Source of the DNA: Halomonas halmophila | GTDB lineage: Bacteria; Pseudomonadota; Gammaproteobacteria; Pseudomonadales; Halomonadaceae | Assembly: GCF_006540005.1 (NCBI RefSeq) | Contig: NZ_BJOC01000033.1 | Coordinates: 1-56,233 of the forward strand | Length of the DNA stretch: 56,233 bases | Direction of reading: 5' to 3' | Part shown: positions 9,301 through 24,983 of the stretch, in pieces | Numbering within the stretch: the first letter of the stretch is position 1 | How the letters are laid out: the number at the start of each line of letters is the position of its first letter | The notes under the pieces: model-generated | What the model was told of the DNA's origin: nothing | What the model saw: only the letters and a program-made list of their open reading frames with translations | Database searches by the model: none | Position numbers and translations under genes: made by a program

Positions 9301-10422
9301 CAGGCGGTCAACGGTGGGCCCAAGCTCAAGAAGGGTGATGTGCTGTCGGACGAGTACCTGGACGAGCTGCCGCGTCAACAGTGGTTCAAGCTGCGCATGC
9401 AGGACGAGTCGCTCAACGAGCTGCTGGCCCAGGCCGATGAGCAGCTGGAACAGCGTCGCAAGGAGATGGACGAGCGTTTCGAGGACAAGAAGCGCAAGTT
9501 GACTCAGGGCGACGACCTGGCGCCCGGCGTGCTCAAGATCGTCAAGGTCTACCTGGCCGTGAAGCGCCGCATGCAGCCCGGCGACAAGATGGCCGGCCGT
9601 CACGGCAACAAGGGTGTCATCTCGGCGATCATGCCGATCGAGGACATGCCTTACGACGACAGCGGCGAGCCCATCGACCTGATCCTCAACCCGCTGGGCG
9701 TACCGTCGCGCATGAACGTCGGGCAGATCCTCGAGACCCACCTCGGCATGGCCGCGCGCGGTCTGGGCGTGCGAATCGAGGAGATGCTGCGCGATGCCCG
9801 CGAGCAGCAGGTCAGCGAGATCCGTGACTTCCTGGGGCAGGTCTACAACACGGCCACCAGCACCAAGGTCGAGGAGCTCGAGTCGCTGTCCGATGAAGAG
9901 GTCATCGCCCTGGCGAAGAACCTCAAGTCGGGTGTGCCGATGGCCACGCCGGTCTTCGACGGCGCCCGCGAGAACGAGATCAAGCATCTGCTGGACCTGG
10001 GCGGTCTGCCGGAATCCGGTCAGATGACGCTCTACGATGGCCGTACCGGTGAAGCCTTCGATCGACCGGTCACCGTGGGCTACATGTACATGCTCAAGCT
10101 CAACCACCTGGTGGATGACAAGATGCATGCGCGCTCCACCGGCTCCTACTCGCTGGTCACGCAGCAACCGCTGGGCGGCAAGGCCCAGTTCGGTGGCCAG
10201 CGCTTCGGGGAGATGGAGGTCTGGGCCCTGGAGGCCTACGGCGCAGCCTACACACTCCAGGAGATGCTCACCGTGAAGTCCGATGACGTGGAGGGTCGCA
10301 CCAAGATGTACAAGAGCATTGTGGATGGTGACCATGCCATGCAGGCGGGCATGCCGGAGTCCTTCAACGTGCTGGTGAAGGAAATCCGCTCGCTGGGTAT
10401 CGACATCGAACTGGAGAGCTGA
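6343..10422 (+). CDS. rpoB: DNA-directed RNA polymerase subunit beta
   Basis: The beta subunit forms half of the active-site cleft and carries the rifampicin pocket. The product is 1359 aa (1342 in E. coli) and begins [17 protein letters not shown]. The rifampicin region reads [29 protein letters not shown] split over positions 7885-7968, with wild-type Gln, Asp, His, Arg and Ser at the usual resistance sites. The C-terminal [10 protein letters not shown] and [18 protein letters not shown] segments are intact. An ATG at 6343 follows GGGG(A)A. rpoC starts 86 bases downstream. Confidence 0.98.
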   Translation: MAYSYTEKKRIRKDFGKLPQVMDVPYLLAIQLDSYYDFLQQDRSPEERFDVGLHAAFSSVFPIESFSGNAALEYVSYRFGTPAFDVKECQLRGVTYSAPLRVKVRLIIYDKDSSNKAIKDIKEQEVYMGEIPLMTENGTFVINGTERVIVSQLHRSPGVFFDHDKGKSHSSGKLLYSARVIPYRGSWLDFEFDPKDNVFVRIDRRRKLPATVLMRALGMSSEEILDEFFATSTFHIEKSGFSVDLVPSRLRGETATFDIKDADGNVIVEEGRRVTQKHIRQLEKTGLERLEVPMDYLFGKTLAKDQVNPNTGELICPCNTAITAELLESLGQAGITTIETLYTNDLDCGPFISDTLKLDTTGSQLEALVEIYRMMRPGEPPTKEAAETLFNNLFFTEDRYDLSGVGRMKFNRRLRREGDTGSGVLDQRDILDVLGELINIRNGFGDVDDIDHLGNRRIRCVGEMAENQFRVGLVRVERAVKERLSMAESEGLMPQDLINAKPVAAAVKEFFGSSQLSQFMDQNNPLSEVTHKRRISALGPGGLTRERAGFEVRDVHATHYGRLCPIETPEGPNIGLINSLATYSHTNSYGFLETPYRKVANGQVTDEVVHLSAIEEGDFVIAQASATVDENGHLVDDLVQARHRGETSFMRPEQVTLMDVSPRQVVSVAAALIPFLEHDDANRALMGANMQRQAVPTLRAEKPFVGTGMERFVARDSGVCAVARRGGVIDSVDAKRIVVRVNEDEIIGGEAGVDIYNLTKYLRSNQNTCMNQRPIVHTGDSVACGDILADGPSVDMGDLALGQNMRIAFMPWNGYNFEDSILLSERAVQEDRFTSIHIQELTCVSRDTKLGAEEISSDIPNVGESALSKLDEAGVVYIGAEVGAGDILVGKVTPKGETQLTPEEKLLRAIFGEKASDVKDTSLRAPTGMKGTVIDVQVFTRDGVEKDSRALSIEQQQLDEVRKDLQETYRIAEDATFERLKRTLSGQAVNGGPKLKKGDVLSDEYLDELPRQQWFKLRMQDESLNELLAQADEQLEQRRKEMDERFEDKKRKLTQGDDLAPGVLKIVKVYLAVKRRMQPGDKMAGRHGNKGVISAIMPIEDMPYDDSGEPIDLILNPLGVPSRMNVGQILETHLGMAARGLGVRIEEMLRDAREQQVSEIRDFLGQVYNTATSTKVEELESLSDEEVIALAKNLKSGVPMATPVFDGARENEIKHLLDLGGLPESGQMTLYDGRTGEAFDRPVTVGYMYMLKLNHLVDDKMHARSTGSYSLVTQQPLGGKAQFGGQRFGEMEVWALEAYGAAYTLQEMLTVKSDDVEGRTKMYKSIVDGDHAMQAGMPESFNVLVKEIRSLGIDIELES

Positions 10423-10457
10423 GGCTGCCGTAACGGCGCTTCTCAGTATGACGGTCC

Positions 10458-10479
10458 GCGGGGGCGTGCGCGCCCCCGC
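10458..10479 (+). other. Perfect 9-bp hairpin between rpoB and rpoC
   Basis: GCGGGGGCG (10458-10466) and CGCCCCCGC (10471-10479) pair around TGCG, 30 bases before the rpoC start. No T tract follows, so it should not terminate. It could stabilise or mark the junction for processing. Confidence 0.5.
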
Positions 10480-10508
10480 CCATGACAACTCCGCAACGGA
10501 GCCGACCC

Positions 10509-14726
<4,218 letters not shown>

Positions 14727-14736
14727 TGGCCGAAGC

Positions 14737-14770
14737 TCAAGCACGGCGCCTGTCAAGGCGTCGTGCTTGA
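14737..14770 (+). terminator. Hairpin after rpoC, without a U tract
   Basis: TCAAGCACGGCGCC (14737-14750) pairs with GGCGTCGTGCTTGA (14757-14770) around TGTCAA, with one G-U pair. No T run follows. The right arm contains the -35 box of the next promoter. Confidence 0.6.
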
Positions 14771-14796
14771 CGTTGAGGCGTATCAGCCAGTAGAAT
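14767..14796 (+). promoter_or_regulatory. Sigma-70 promoter of the rpsL-rpsG-fusA-tuf operon
   Basis: A -35 TTGACG (14767-14772) and a -10 TAGAAT (14791-14796) are 18 bases apart. The leader to rpsL would be about 105 bases. Confidence 0.8.
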
Positions 14797-14906
14797 GCGC
14801 AGCCTTTAACAGTGGGGTGGGTGCGCTCACGCCACTGGTGAAGTGCGCAAGACAGGAAGCGAACGGCTACTCGCTTCCGATTCAGGCAACCCATTTGGAG
14901 CAATAA

Positions 14907-15281
14907 ATGGCAACGATCAATCAGCTCGTGCGCAAGCCGCGCAAGCGCCAGGCCGCCAAGAGCGACGTGCCGGCGCTGCAGGCTTGCCCGCAAAAGCGCG
15001 GCGTCTGCACCCGCGTTTACACTACCACGCCGAAGAAGCCGAACTCGGCCCTGCGTAAGGTCTGCCGCGTGCGCCTGACCAATGGCTACGAGGTCGCTTC
15101 CTACATCGGTGGTGAAGGTCACAACCTCCAGGAGCACTCCGTGGTCCTGATCCGTGGCGGCCGCGTCAAGGACCTTCCGGGTGTGCGTTATCACACCGTT
15201 CGCGGTGCCCTGGATACCTCCGGCGTGCAGAACCGCAAGAAAGGCCGTTCCAAGTACGGCACCAAGCGTCCGAAGACCTGA
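14907..15281 (+). CDS. rpsL: 30S ribosomal protein S12
   Basis: S12 sits at the decoding centre and controls accuracy. The 124-aa protein has the same length as in E. coli. The segment [14 protein letters not shown] (residues 40-53) and [14 protein letters not shown] retain wild-type lysines at the two classic streptomycin-resistance sites. The aspartate that RimO methylthiolates in E. coli (in KDLPG) is present. ATG 14907 follows TTTGGAG. The gene opens the str operon and has its own promoter. Confidence 0.98.
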   Translation: MATINQLVRKPRKRQAAKSDVPALQACPQKRGVCTRVYTTTPKKPNSALRKVCRVRLTNGYEVASYIGGEGHNLQEHSVVLIRGGRVKDLPGVRYHTVRGALDTSGVQNRKKGRSKYGTKRPKT

Positions 15282-15406
15282 TCCAGGTCGCCGACGCCAC
15301 GGCTACGGCCGACGAGATACCACTAGTCACGGTCTGATAAGAGTAAGGTCGAGCGCCCTTGAGTCGTCTCGGGTTTACCTGAAGGACCCTTCAACGAGGG
15401 CTTATC

Positions 15407-15877
15407 ATGCCTAGAAGAAGAGTTGCGGCCAAGCGCGAAATCCTGCCGGATCCGAAGTTCGGAAGCGAGCGCCTGGCGAAGTTCATGAACCACCTGATGA
15501 TCAGCGGCAAGAAGTCCGTAGCTGAGCGCATCGTCTATGGTGCGCTGGACAGGGTTGCCGAGCGTAGCAAGGAAGAGCCGCTGGAGATCTTCGACAAGGC
15601 GCTGGAAACCATCCAGCCGATGGTCGAGGTCAAGTCGCGCCGTGTTGGCGGGGCGACCTATCAGGTGCCGGTCGAAGTCCGTCCGTCCCGCCGTCAGGCG
15701 CTCGCCATGCGCTGGATGGTGGACGCGGCTCGTCGTCGCGGCGAGAAGACCATGGTGCAGCGTCTGGCTGGCGAGATGCTGGATGCCGCCGAAGGTAAAG
15801 GTTCGGCCGTCAAGAAGCGTGAAGACGTGCATCGCATGGCAGAAGCCAACAAGGCATTCTCTCACTACCGCTTCTAA
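15407..15877 (+). CDS. rpsG: 30S ribosomal protein S7
   Basis: S7 nucleates assembly of the 30S head and contacts E-site tRNA. The 156-aa product starts [15 protein letters not shown] and contains the beta-hairpin segment [15 protein letters not shown] and the end [13 protein letters not shown]. The 125-base interval before it corresponds to the E. coli S12-S7 junction, where S7 binds to repress the operon. No palindrome there was assigned with confidence. fusA follows after 30 bases. Confidence 0.97.
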   Translation: MPRRRVAAKREILPDPKFGSERLAKFMNHLMISGKKSVAERIVYGALDRVAERSKEEPLEIFDKALETIQPMVEVKSRRVGGATYQVPVEVRPSRRQALAMRWMVDAARRRGEKTMVQRLAGEMLDAAEGKGSAVKKREDVHRMAEANKAFSHYRF

Positions 15878-15907
15878 ACCGCATCGCCAACCAACGGGAG
15901 TTACATC

Positions 15908-18028
15908 GTGGCTCGCAAGACTCCGCTAAAGCGTTACCGCAATATCGGTATCGTGGCTCACGTCGACGCCGGCAAGACCACCACGACCGAGCGTGTGCTG
16001 TTCTACACCGGCCTTTCGCACAAGGTCGGCGAAGTTCATGATGGCGCGGCCACCATGGACTGGATGCAGCAGGAACAGGAGCGTGGCATCACGATCACCT
16101 CCGCTGCGACGACCTGTTTCTGGCAGGGCATGAACAAGCAGTTCGATGAGCACCGCATCAACATCATCGACACCCCGGGGCACGTCGACTTCACCATCGA
16201 GGTCGAGCGTTCCCTGCGTGTGCTCGACGGTGCCGTCGTGGTGCTGTGCGGTTCCTCCGGTGTGCAGCCGCAGACCGAAACCGTGTGGCGTCAGGCCAAC
16301 AAGTACGAAGTCCCGCGCATGGTGTTCGTCAACAAGATGGACCGTGCCGGTGCCGACTACTTCATGGTCCTCGACCAGTTGAAGACCAAGCTGGGCGCCA
16401 ATGTCGTGCCGATCCAGATCAACTGGGGCGCGGAAGACAACTTCAAGGGCGTCATCGACCTCATCCAGATGAAGGGCATCCTCTGGGATGAAGCCAACTT
16501 CGGGATGAACTATGACCTGGTGGACATTCCGCCCGAGCTGCAGGACAAGGCTCAGGAATACCGCGAGCACATGGTCGAGTCGGCGGCAGAAGCCTCCGAA
16601 GAGCTGATGGACAAGTACCTCGAAGAGGGCGACCTGTCCCAGGAAGACATCAAGGCCGGCCTGCGTCGTCGTACCCTCGACAACGAGATCGTCCTGGTGA
16701 CCTGCGGCTCCGCGTTCAAGAACAAGGGCGTGCAGGCGGTGCTGGACGGTGTCATCGAGTACATGCCGTCTCCCACCGAGGTCAAGGCCATCGAGGGCGA
16801 GCTGGACGACAAGGACGGCACCGTCGCGACCCGTGAGGCCGACGACAAGGCGCCCTTCGCCGCTCTGGCGTTCAAGATCGCCACCGACCCCTATGTCGGT
16901 ACCCTGACCTTCATTCGCGTCTACTCCGGCGTGCTGAAGTCCGGCGACAGCGTCTACAACTCCGTCAAGCAGAAGAAGGAGCGTGTCGGCCGTATCGTCC
17001 AGATGCACTCCAACTCCCGCGAGGAGATCAAGGAAGTGCTGGCCGGCGACATCGCCGCCTGCATCGGCCTCAAGGACGTTACCACTGGTGACACCCTGTG
17101 CGACCTGACCGACAAGATCGTTCTCGAGCGCATGGAGTTCCCGGATCCGGTGATTTCCGTGGCGGTCGAGCCGAAGTCCAAGCCCGATCAGGAAAAGATG
17201 GGCACGGCCCTCGGCAAGCTGGCCCAGGAGGATCCGTCCTTCCAGGTCAAGACCGACGAGGAAACAGGGCAGACCATCATCTCCGGCATGGGTGAGCTGC
17301 ACCTGGACATCATCGTTGATCGCCTGCGTCGCGAGTTCAAGGTGGATGCCAACATCGGCAAGCCCCAGGTGGCCTACCGTGAAACCATCCGCCACAGTGT
17401 CGAGCAGGAAGGCAAGTTCGTCCGTCAGTCCGGCGGTCGTGGTCAGTACGGTCATGTGTATCTGCGCATCGAGCCGCTGACAGCCGAGGACAAGGGCGAA
17501 GACGAAGAAATGAACTTCAAGTTCGCTTCGGAAATCGTCGGCGGCGTGGTTCCCAAGGAATACGTGCCCGCTGTCGAGAAAGGGGCCTATGAGCAGCTTC
17601 AGAACGGTGTCATCGCGGGCTACCCGATGATTGACGTCAAGGTTACGCTGTTCGACGGTTCCTACCATGACGTGGACTCTAACGAGACCGCGTTCAAGGT
17701 CGCCTCTTCCATGGCGATCAAGGAAGGCGCTCCCAAGGCCAAGGCCGTGTTGCTCGAGCCGGTGATGAAGGTCGAAGTCGTGACACCCGAAGAATTCATG
17801 GGTGATGTGATGGGCGACCTCAACCGCCGTCGCGGCCTGGTGCATGGGATGGATGACTCGCCGACCGGCAAGATCATCAACGCCACCGTGCCGCTGGCTG
17901 AGATGTTCGGTTACGCAACCGACCTGCGCTCTCAGACACAGGGCCGCGCAAGCTACACCATGGAGTTTGCGGATTACGAAGAGGCGCCGTCCAGCGTCGT
18001 TGAAGCCGTCATCAATCAGAACGGTTAA
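15908..18028 (+). CDS. fusA: Elongation factor G
   Basis: EF-G is the GTPase that drives tRNA-mRNA translocation and, with RRF, ribosome recycling. The protein is 706 aa. The G domain has [15 protein letters not shown] (P-loop, about 17-31), DTPGHVDF (G3) and NKMDRAGAD (G4). Switch I contains [18 protein letters not shown]. Later domains show [14 protein letters not shown] and [15 protein letters not shown]. It starts with GTG at 15908, read from GGGAG at 15896-15900. A 29-base gap leads to tuf. Confidence 0.98.
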   Translation: MARKTPLKRYRNIGIVAHVDAGKTTTTERVLFYTGLSHKVGEVHDGAATMDWMQQEQERGITITSAATTCFWQGMNKQFDEHRINIIDTPGHVDFTIEVERSLRVLDGAVVVLCGSSGVQPQTETVWRQANKYEVPRMVFVNKMDRAGADYFMVLDQLKTKLGANVVPIQINWGAEDNFKGVIDLIQMKGILWDEANFGMNYDLVDIPPELQDKAQEYREHMVESAAEASEELMDKYLEEGDLSQEDIKAGLRRRTLDNEIVLVTCGSAFKNKGVQAVLDGVIEYMPSPTEVKAIEGELDDKDGTVATREADDKAPFAALAFKIATDPYVGTLTFIRVYSGVLKSGDSVYNSVKQKKERVGRIVQMHSNSREEIKEVLAGDIAACIGLKDVTTGDTLCDLTDKIVLERMEFPDPVISVAVEPKSKPDQEKMGTALGKLAQEDPSFQVKTDEETGQTIISGMGELHLDIIVDRLRREFKVDANIGKPQVAYRETIRHSVEQEGKFVRQSGGRGQYGHVYLRIEPLTAEDKGEDEEMNFKFASEIVGGVVPKEYVPAVEKGAYEQLQNGVIAGYPMIDVKVTLFDGSYHDVDSNETAFKVASSMAIKEGAPKAKAVLLEPVMKVEVVTPEEFMGDVMGDLNRRRGLVHGMDDSPTGKIINATVPLAEMFGYATDLRSQTQGRASYTMEFADYEEAPSSVVEAVINQNG

Positions 18029-18057
18029 CCGTTAGCTAACGTAAAGAGGTCATAGCA

Positions 18058-19251
<1,194 letters not shown>

Positions 19252-19275
19252 GCTGCACTATCGCTCGACCGATCG

Positions 19276-19304
19276 AAGGGGGCTCCGTGAGGAGCCCCCT
19301 TTCT
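19276..19304 (+). terminator. Terminator of the str operon after tuf
   Basis: AAGGGGGCTCC (19276-19286) and GGAGCCCCCTT (19291-19301) form a perfect 11-bp stem with a GTGA loop, followed by TCTT. It closes the str operon before the S10 promoter. Confidence 0.9.
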
Positions 19305-19323
19305 TGCGCACCCAAGCAGGGGT

Positions 19324-19352
19324 TTGACTCCTGAGTTCGGGGCGCCTATAAT
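19324..19352 (+). promoter_or_regulatory. Consensus sigma-70 promoter of the S10 operon
   Basis: A -35 TTGACT (19324-19329) and a perfect -10 TATAAT (19347-19352) are 17 bases apart. It is the best promoter in the window and should start transcription near 19359. Confidence 0.92.
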
Positions 19353-19374
19353 GCGCATCCTTTGAATGCGTGGG

Positions 19375-19394
19375 TTGACGGCTCGCGCCGTCAA
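19375..19394 (+). other. Hairpin in the S10 leader
   Basis: TTGACGGC (19375-19382) and GCCGTCAA (19387-19394) form a perfect 8-bp stem with a TCGC loop, seven bases before the TTGGAG ribosome-binding site of rpsJ. The whole leader is only about 58 bases, much shorter than the E. coli leader that responds to L4. Confidence 0.6.
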
Positions 19395-19416
19395 GATCCA
19401 TTGGAGTTTAGGGCAA

Positions 19417-19728
19417 ATGCAGAACCAGAAGATTCGCATTCGGTTGAAGGCTTTCGACCATCGCCTGATCGACCAGTCCGCTGCGGAGATCGTGGATACC
19501 GCCAAGCGTACCGGCGCCCAGGTCCGGGGTCCGATCCCTCTGCCGACCAATCGCGAGCGCTATACCGTGCTGGTTTCACCGCACGTGAACAAGGACGCTC
19601 GTGACCAGTACGAGATTCGTACCCACAAGCGTGTGCTCGATATTGTCGAGCCGACCGAAAAAACCGTTGATGCGCTGATGAAGCTCGACCTCGCCGCTGG
19701 CGTGGACGTGCAGATCAAGCTCGACTGA
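19417..19728 (+). CDS. rpsJ: 30S ribosomal protein S10
   Basis: S10 is a 30S head protein and also, as NusE, a partner of NusB and NusG in antitermination. The 103-aa length equals E. coli. It begins [19 protein letters not shown]. The extended ribosome-anchoring loop contains [14 protein letters not shown]. The start at 19417 is fixed by alignment and by TTGGAG at 19401-19406. A 157-base gap before rplC shows no convincing promoter or terminator. Confidence 0.97.
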   Translation: MQNQKIRIRLKAFDHRLIDQSAAEIVDTAKRTGAQVRGPIPLPTNRERYTVLVSPHVNKDARDQYEIRTHKRVLDIVEPTEKTVDALMKLDLAAGVDVQIKLD

Positions 19729-19885
19729 TACCACACTAGACACTCGCGGCCCAGCGTTCCTCGCCGAGCAGTCCAGAGGTTCAGCAGCCGCCACGCCGGG
19801 ATGGCGTTACACAACGTGCTAGTGGAATGCTCTGGAAAGGGCAGCCATAGCGGGTGATAGCCCCGTACACTAAAGGAGACTAAGC

Positions 19886-20524
19886 ATGACTATCGGTTTG
19901 GTCGGTAAAAAGGCCGGGATGACCCGTGTCTTTACCGAAGACGGTGCCTCCGTGCCCGTAACCGTTATCGAAGTTGAGCCGAATCGCGTGACGCGTATCA
20001 AGTCCGTCGAGTCCGACGGTTACGCCGCGGTTCAGGTGACAACCGGCTCCCGCAAGGCCAAGCACCTGACGAAAGCCCAGGCGGGCGAGTTCGCCAAGGC
20101 AGGTGTCGAGGCCGGTCGTTCACTGATGGAGTTCCGCCTGGATGAAGGTGCCGAAGCTCCGCAGGTGGGCGGCGAAATCACCGTATCCCTCTTTGAAGCT
20201 GGTCAGCGTGTCGACGTGACCGGTACCTCCAAGGGTAAAGGTTATCAAGGCGCGGTGAAGCGCTGGAATTTCCATACCCAGGACAACAGCCATGGTAACT
20301 CCCTGGCCCACCGTGCACCGGGCTCGATCGGCATGTGCCAGACGCCGGGTCGCGTGTTCAAGGGCAAGAAGATGGCCGGCCAGATGGGCAATGCCCGTTG
20401 CACCGTGTACACCCTGGAAGTCGTCCGTGTCGATGCCGAGCGCAATCTGTTGCTGGTCAAGGGTGCCGTTCCCGGTGCCACCGGCAGCGATGTGATCGTG
20501 CGCAGCGCCGTCAAAGCAGGCTGA
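19886..20524 (+). CDS. rplC: 50S ribosomal protein L3
   Basis: L3 is one of the first proteins to bind 23S rRNA, and its loop reaches the peptidyl transferase centre. The protein is 212 aa (209 in E. coli), with the N-terminus [20 protein letters not shown] and the core [22 protein letters not shown]. Gln152 in CQTPG corresponds to the E. coli glutamine methylated by PrmB. The start is preceded by AAAGGAG. rplD follows 13 bases later. Confidence 0.97.
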   Translation: MTIGLVGKKAGMTRVFTEDGASVPVTVIEVEPNRVTRIKSVESDGYAAVQVTTGSRKAKHLTKAQAGEFAKAGVEAGRSLMEFRLDEGAEAPQVGGEITVSLFEAGQRVDVTGTSKGKGYQGAVKRWNFHTQDNSHGNSLAHRAPGSIGMCQTPGRVFKGKKMAGQMGNARCTVYTLEVVRVDAERNLLLVKGAVPGATGSDVIVRSAVKAG

Positions 20525-20537
20525 GGGGAGTTAACCG

Positions 20538-21146
20538 ATGAATCTGAATCTCGCAGGCGCCGGTGCCGGCACCATCGAAGTGTCCGATGTCACCTTCGCC
20601 AAAGATTTCAATGAAGCACTCGTGCATCAGGTCGTCACCGCCTATCTGGCCGGTGGTCGTCAGGGCACCCGTGCTCAGAAGAACCGCTCCGACGTCCGTG
20701 GCGGCGGCAAGAAGCCGTGGCGTCAGAAGGGCACCGGCCGTGCCCGTGCCGGTACCATCCGTTCGCCGATCTGGCGTGCCGGTGGCGTGACCTTTGCAGC
20801 GCGTCCGCAGGACCACTCGCAGAAGGTCAACCGCAAGATGTATCGCGCCGCCATGCGCTCGATCCTGTCCGAACTGGTTCGTCAGGAGCGCCTGGTTGCC
20901 GTCGATAGCTTCGCGGTCGACAGCCCGAAGACCAAGCAACTGGCTGCCAAACTCGGTGAGCTGAACTTGGAAAAGGTTCTGATCGTCACTGAAGAAGTCG
21001 ACGAGAACCTCTACCTCGCCGCCCGCAACATCCCCAACGTGGATGTCGTGGATGTCGCCGCCGCCGATCCGGTGAGCCTGGTCGCCTTCGACAAGGTGCT
21101 GGTCACCGTCTCCGCACTGCGCCAATTCGAGGAGAAGCTGGCATGA
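20538..21146 (+). CDS. rplD: 50S ribosomal protein L4
   Basis: L4 lines the exit tunnel with an extended loop and, in E. coli, represses the S10 operon. The 202-aa protein carries the tunnel-loop segment [22 protein letters not shown] within residues 54-75 and the C-terminal region [12 protein letters not shown]. It ends inside the rplW start (ATGA at 21143-21146), so the two genes are coupled. The E. coli-type leader through which L4 acts is not present upstream. Confidence 0.96.
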   Translation: MNLNLAGAGAGTIEVSDVTFAKDFNEALVHQVVTAYLAGGRQGTRAQKNRSDVRGGGKKPWRQKGTGRARAGTIRSPIWRAGGVTFAARPQDHSQKVNRKMYRAAMRSILSELVRQERLVAVDSFAVDSPKTKQLAAKLGELNLEKVLIVTEEVDENLYLAARNIPNVDVVDVAAADPVSLVAFDKVLVTVSALRQFEEKLA

Positions 21147-21439
21147 ACCAGGAACGTGTATTCAAGGTCCTGCTGGGTCCGCACGTGACCGAGAAGGCCG
21201 CCATGGCTGCTGAGCGCAATCAGTATGTGTTCAAGGTGGCGGACGACGCGACCAAGCCCGAGATCAAGGTGGCCGTCCAGGAACTCTTCGGCAAGAAGGT
21301 CGACAGCGTTCAGGTCCTGAACATCAAGGGCAAGACCAAGCGTTCCGCGAACGGTCTCGGTCAGCGCAAGGGTTATCGCAAGGCGTATGTCACATTGGCC
21401 GCCGGCGAAACGCTTGAAGACTTCTCTGGCGCCGAATAA
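21143..21439 (+). CDS. rplW: 50S ribosomal protein L23
   Basis: L23 surrounds the tunnel exit and is the docking site for trigger factor and SRP. The 98-aa product includes [21 protein letters not shown] and the extended loop INIKG-like segment [24 protein letters not shown]. Its ATG overlaps the stop of rplD by four bases. rplB begins 17 bases later. Confidence 0.96.
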   Translation: MNQERVFKVLLGPHVTEKAAMAAERNQYVFKVADDATKPEIKVAVQELFGKKVDSVQVLNIKGKTKRSANGLGQRKGYRKAYVTLAAGETLEDFSGAE

Positions 21440-21456
21440 GGGCAGGAGTACGGATC

Positions 21457-22287
21457 ATGGCAATCGTCAAGACTAAACCCACATCCGCCGGTCGTCGCCA
21501 CGTCGTCAAGATCGTCGGCGAGGAACTGCACAAGGGCCGCGCCTACGCGCCCTTGCTCGAAAAGCAGTCGCGTTCCGGTGGGCGTAACAACAACGGCCGC
21601 ATCACTACCCGTCACACGGGCGGTGGTCACCGTCAGCATTATCGGATCATCGATTTCAAGCGCACCAAGGATGGCGTTCCCGCCACCGTCGAGCGCCTGG
21701 AACATGACCCGAACCGCAGCGCCCATATCGCGCTGCTCAAGTACTCCGATGGCGAGCGTCGCTACATCATCGCGCCGCGTGGCGTGAAGGCCGGCGATCG
21801 TCTCGAGTCCGGTGTGAATGCGCCGATCAAGAAGGGCAATACCCTCCCGCTGCGTAATATTCCGTTGGGTTCCACGGTGCATTGCATCGAGCTCAAGCCT
21901 GGCAAGGGCGCCCAGCTCGCTCGCAGCGCCGGTACCAGCGCGCAGCTGGTGGCACGTGAAGGCAGCTACGCCACGCTGCGTCTCCGCTCCGGCGAGATGC
22001 GCAAGGTGCTGTCCGAGGGCCGTGCCACCCTGGGTGAAGTGAGCAACACCGAGCACAGCCTGCGTCAGCTTGGCAAGGCCGGTGCGAAGCGCTGGAGAGG
22101 TTCGCGCCCATCTGTTCGCGGTGTCGCCATGAACCCGGTGGATCACCCGCACGGTGGCGGTGAAGGCCGCACCAGCGGTGGTCGTCATCCGGTGTCTCCG
22201 TGGGGTATGCCCACCAAGGGCTACAAGACCCGCAAGAACAAGCGCACCGACAAGCTGATCGTCCGTCGCCGCAAGGCCCGGAAATAA
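21457..22287 (+). CDS. rplB: 50S ribosomal protein L2
   Basis: L2 is a primary 23S rRNA binder needed for subunit joining and peptidyl transferase activity. The 276-aa protein (273 in E. coli) starts [18 protein letters not shown]. It carries the RNA-binding segment [18 protein letters not shown], and near the C-terminus [25 protein letters not shown], which contains the conserved histidine region close to the active centre. GCAGGAG precedes the ATG. Confidence 0.97.
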   Translation: MAIVKTKPTSAGRRHVVKIVGEELHKGRAYAPLLEKQSRSGGRNNNGRITTRHTGGGHRQHYRIIDFKRTKDGVPATVERLEHDPNRSAHIALLKYSDGERRYIIAPRGVKAGDRLESGVNAPIKKGNTLPLRNIPLGSTVHCIELKPGKGAQLARSAGTSAQLVAREGSYATLRLRSGEMRKVLSEGRATLGEVSNTEHSLRQLGKAGAKRWRGSRPSVRGVAMNPVDHPHGGGEGRTSGGRHPVSPWGMPTKGYKTRKNKRTDKLIVRRRKARK

Positions 22288-22320
22288 GATCCAACGCCAA
22301 GACATCAAGAGGTAACGGCT

Positions 22321-22596
22321 GTGCCACGTTCACTGAAGAAAGGTCCTTTTATTGACCTTCACCTGTTGAAGAAGGTTGAGGCTGCAGTGGAAAAGAACGA
22401 TCGCAAACCGATCAAGACCTGGTCGCGTCGTTCGATGGTCCTGCCCAACATGGTCGGGCTCACCATTGCGGTCCATAACGGTCGCCAACACGTCCCGGTG
22501 CACGTCTCCGAGGAAATGGTTGGCCACAAGCTGGGCGAATTCGCTGCCACCCGCACTTATCGCGGTCATGCGGCGGACAAGAAAGCCAAACGGTAA
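22321..22596 (+). CDS. rpsS: 30S ribosomal protein S19
   Basis: S19 lies in the 30S head and contacts the A-site tRNA and bridge B1a. The 91-aa protein starts with GTG at 22321 and reads [20 protein letters not shown]. The core [23 protein letters not shown] and the end [18 protein letters not shown] are typical. AGAGG lies at 22308-22312. It is one of four GTG-initiated genes in the translation cluster (with rplJ, fusA and tuf). Confidence 0.96.
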   Translation: MPRSLKKGPFIDLHLLKKVEAAVEKNDRKPIKTWSRRSMVLPNMVGLTIAVHNGRQHVPVHVSEEMVGHKLGEFAATRTYRGHAADKKAKR

Positions 22597-22614
22597 GCCG
22601 AGAGAGGATTAGAG

Positions 22615-22947
22615 ATGGAAGTCACAGCAAAGCTGCGTGGCGCTCGTTTATCCGCCCAGAAGGCCCGTTTGGTGGCTGACCAGGTGCGCGGTAAACCTGT
22701 CGCCGAGGCGCTCGATCAGCTGACCTTCTCGCCGAAGAAGGCCTCCAAGCTGGTCAAGAAGGTGCTGCAGTCCGCCATCGCGAATGCGGAAGAAAACAAT
22801 GGCATGGATATCGACGAGCTGCGTGTCTCGACCATCTGCGTCGATGAGGGCATGACGCTCAAGCGCATTCGGCCGCGGGCCAAGGGCCGCGCGGACCGTA
22901 TCCTGAAGCGCACCTGCCACATCACCGTCAAGGTAGCCGAGAAGTAG
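22615..22947 (+). CDS. rplV: 50S ribosomal protein L22
   Basis: L22 sends a beta-hairpin into the exit tunnel opposite L4, where some macrolide-resistance and stalling mutations map. The protein is 110 aa, as in E. coli. It begins [23 protein letters not shown]. The hairpin tip region reads [20 protein letters not shown] with no deletion. GAGAGGA precedes the ATG. rpsC starts 11 bases after its stop. Confidence 0.96.
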   Translation: MEVTAKLRGARLSAQKARLVADQVRGKPVAEALDQLTFSPKKASKLVKKVLQSAIANAEENNGMDIDELRVSTICVDEGMTLKRIRPRAKGRADRILKRTCHITVKVAEK

Positions 22948-22958
22948 GAGTCGACCAG

Positions 22959-23663
22959 ATGGGTCAGAAAGTCAATCCAACAGGCATCCGCCTGGGTATC
23001 GTCAAGGACCATACCTCAGTCTGGTATGCCGAGCGCGGCGCCTATGCCGAGAAGCTGGTAAACGATCTCGAGGTGCGTCGTTTCCTCGAGAAGCGTCTGC
23101 AGAACGCGTCCGTCAGCCATATCATCATCGAGCGTCCCGCCAACAATGCACGTATCACCATCCACACGGCGCGTCCGGGGATCGTGATCGGCAAGAAAGG
23201 CGAGGATGTCGACAAGCTGCGGCGTGAGCTCTCCGAGATGATGGGCGTGCCGGTGCACGTCAACATCGAGGAAGTCCGCAAGCCGGAGCTCGATGCCAAG
23301 CTCGTCGCCCAGAACATTGCCGGCCAGCTCGAGCGCCGTGTCATGTTCCGCCGCGCCATGAAGCGTTCCGTGCAGAACGCCATGCGCCTGGGTGCCGGCG
23401 GTATCAAGGTCGAGCTCTCCGGTCGTCTCGGCGGTGCCGAAATCGCTCGTAACGAGTGGTACCGCGAGGGCCGCGTGCCGCTGCACACCCTGCGTGCGGA
23501 CATCGACTTCGCTACCTACGAAGCCCAGACCACCTACGGCATCATTGGTGTCAAGGTCTGGATCTTCAAGGGTGAAATCCTCGGGGGCATTGAGGAGGTC
23601 CGCGCCAAGGCCAAGCAGACGCAAGGCCAGAACGCGCCCTCCAAGAAGAAAGGTTCCAAGTAA
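22959..23663 (+). CDS. rpsC: 30S ribosomal protein S3
   Basis: S3 forms part of the mRNA entry tunnel and its helicase function. The 234-aa product (233 in E. coli) has [18 protein letters not shown] at the N-terminus, a KH domain with [21 protein letters not shown], and a C-terminal segment [22 protein letters not shown] lysine-rich tail ends it. TAGGAG precedes ATG 22959. Confidence 0.97.
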   Translation: MGQKVNPTGIRLGIVKDHTSVWYAERGAYAEKLVNDLEVRRFLEKRLQNASVSHIIIERPANNARITIHTARPGIVIGKKGEDVDKLRRELSEMMGVPVHVNIEEVRKPELDAKLVAQNIAGQLERRVMFRRAMKRSVQNAMRLGAGGIKVELSGRLGGAEIARNEWYREGRVPLHTLRADIDFATYEAQTTYGIIGVKVWIFKGEILGGIEEVRAKAKQTQGQNAPSKKKGSK

Positions 23664-23678
23664 GGGGAGAGCGAATCG

Positions 23679-24092
23679 ATGTTACAACCTAAGCGTCTCA
23701 AGTATCGCAAGGTGCAGAAAGGCCGTAACCGCGGACTGGCACAGCGCGGCAACAAGGTAAGCTTCGGCGAGTATGGTCTCAAGGCCACTGGTCGCGGCCG
23801 CGTCACCGCCCGTCAGATCGAGGCCGGTCGTCGTGCGATCACGCGCCACGTCAAGCGTGGCGGCAAGATCTGGATCCGGGTCTTCCCCGACAAGCCGATC
23901 TCCAAGAAGCCCCTCGAAGTTCGTATGGGTAAGGGTAAGGGCTCTGTCGAGTACTGGGTCGCACAGATCCAGCCCGGCCGTGTCCTGTACGAGATCGAAG
24001 GCGTATCCGAGGAGCTGGCTCGCGAGGCATTTGGCCTGGCTGCGCAGAAGTTCCCGGTCTCCACCACCTTTGTGAAACGGACGGTGATGTGA
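23679..24092 (+). CDS. rplP: 50S ribosomal protein L16
   Basis: L16 binds near the A-site tRNA elbow and is needed for late 50S assembly. The 137-aa protein begins [19 protein letters not shown] and carries [19 protein letters not shown] and [13 protein letters not shown]. Arg-rich [11 protein letters not shown] lies near the residue hydroxylated in E. coli L16 by RoxA (Arg81). Its TGA overlaps the first base of the rpmC ATG (TGATG). Confidence 0.96.
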   Translation: MLQPKRLKYRKVQKGRNRGLAQRGNKVSFGEYGLKATGRGRVTARQIEAGRRAITRHVKRGGKIWIRVFPDKPISKKPLEVRMGKGKGSVEYWVAQIQPGRVLYEIEGVSEELAREAFGLAAQKFPVSTTFVKRTVM

Positions 24093-24283
24093 TGAAAGCC
24101 CAGGAAATTCGCGACAAGTCAGCCGAACAGCTCCAGGAGCAGCTCTTTGAACTCCTCCGCGAGCAGTTCAACCTGCGCATGCAGAAGGCCACCGGCCAGT
24201 TGAGCCAGACTCATCTGCTCAAGCAGGTTCGTCGGGATATTGCCCGTGTGAAGACTGTGCTCAACGAGAAGGCAGGTGTCTGA
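24092..24283 (+). CDS. rpmC: 50S ribosomal protein L29
   Basis: L29 sits beside L23 at the tunnel exit. The 63-aa, two-helix protein reads [20 protein letters not shown], with the family segment [17 protein letters not shown]. The ATG at 24092 shares its A with the rplP stop. An adjacent GTG three bases upstream would add one methionine and is less likely. rpsQ begins one base after its stop, so rplP-rpmC-rpsQ form a tightly coupled trio. Confidence 0.95.
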   Translation: MKAQEIRDKSAEQLQEQLFELLREQFNLRMQKATGQLSQTHLLKQVRRDIARVKTVLNEKAGV

Positions 24284-24284
24284 G

Positions 24285-24545
24285 ATGGCCGAAGCAAATA
24301 ACACGCGTACGCTCATCGGCAAGGTGGTGAGCGACAAGATGGACAAGTCCATCGTGGTCATGATCGAGCGTCGTGAGCGCCACCCGATCTATGGCAAGTA
24401 TGTCAAGCGCTCCACCAAGCTGCACGCCCATGACGCGACCAACCAGGCCAAGGCCGGCGATACGGTGTCCATTGAGGAGTGCCGTCCGCTGTCCAAGAAC
24501 AAGGCTTGGACGCTGGTCGAAGTCGTCGAACAGGCCAAGGGTTGA
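24285..24545 (+). CDS. rpsQ: 30S ribosomal protein S17
   Basis: S17 is a primary 16S rRNA-binding protein of the 30S body with an OB fold. The 86-aa product contains [43 protein letters not shown] and the end [18 protein letters not shown]. The chosen ATG (MAEANN) is three codons inside an upstream in-frame codon that overlaps rpmC. A 52-base gap precedes rplN, the usual border between the S10 and spc operons. No clear promoter was found in that gap. Confidence 0.95.
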   Translation: MAEANNTRTLIGKVVSDKMDKSIVVMIERRERHPIYGKYVKRSTKLHAHDATNQAKAGDTVSIEECRPLSKNKAWTLVEVVEQAKG

Positions 24546-24597
24546 TCGGCTCACGCCAGTCAAGCCTGCGCAGTCAGATTAGGTTTGGAGAAAACCG

Positions 24598-24969
24598 ATG
24601 ATTCAGACTCAGACAATGCTGGATGTCGCCGACAACAGCGGGGCGCGCCGGGTGCAGTGCATCAAGGTGCTCGGTGGTTCACACCGCCGTTATGCCCGCG
24701 TTGGTGACATCATCAAAGTCACGGTGAAGGAAGCCATCCCGCGAGGCCGGGTCAAGAAAGGCCAGGTCCTCAAGGCAGTGGTTGTCCGCACCCGTAGTGG
24801 CGTCCGTCGTAACGACGGCTCGCTGATTCGCTTCGATGGAAATGCGGCCGTCTTGTTGAACAACATCAACGAGCAGCCGGTCGGTACCCGGATCTTCGGT
24901 CCGGTTACCCGTGAGCTTCGCAACGAGAAGTTCATGAAGATCATTTCCTTGGCGCCTGAAGTGCTGTAA
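24598..24969 (+). CDS. rplN: 50S ribosomal protein L14
   Basis: L14 lies at the subunit interface and forms bridge B8. It is also the binding site of the silencing factor RsfS. The 123-aa protein begins [21 protein letters not shown] and holds [20 protein letters not shown] and the end [19 protein letters not shown] precedes the ATG. It opens the spc gene block here, though no separate spc promoter was identified. Confidence 0.97.
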   Translation: MIQTQTMLDVADNSGARRVQCIKVLGGSHRRYARVGDIIKVTVKEAIPRGRVKKGQVLKAVVVRTRSGVRRNDGSLIRFDGNAAVLLNNINEQPVGTRIFGPVTRELRNEKFMKIISLAPEVL

Positions 24970-24983
24970 GGAGCGAGGCGGAT

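Noticed and set aside
6964..10488. 1174-codon open frame on the minus strand opposite rpoB
   Set aside because: It mirrors rpoB codon by codon in a high-GC gene and has no family features. Such long antisense frames also occur opposite rpoC, fusA and rapA here.
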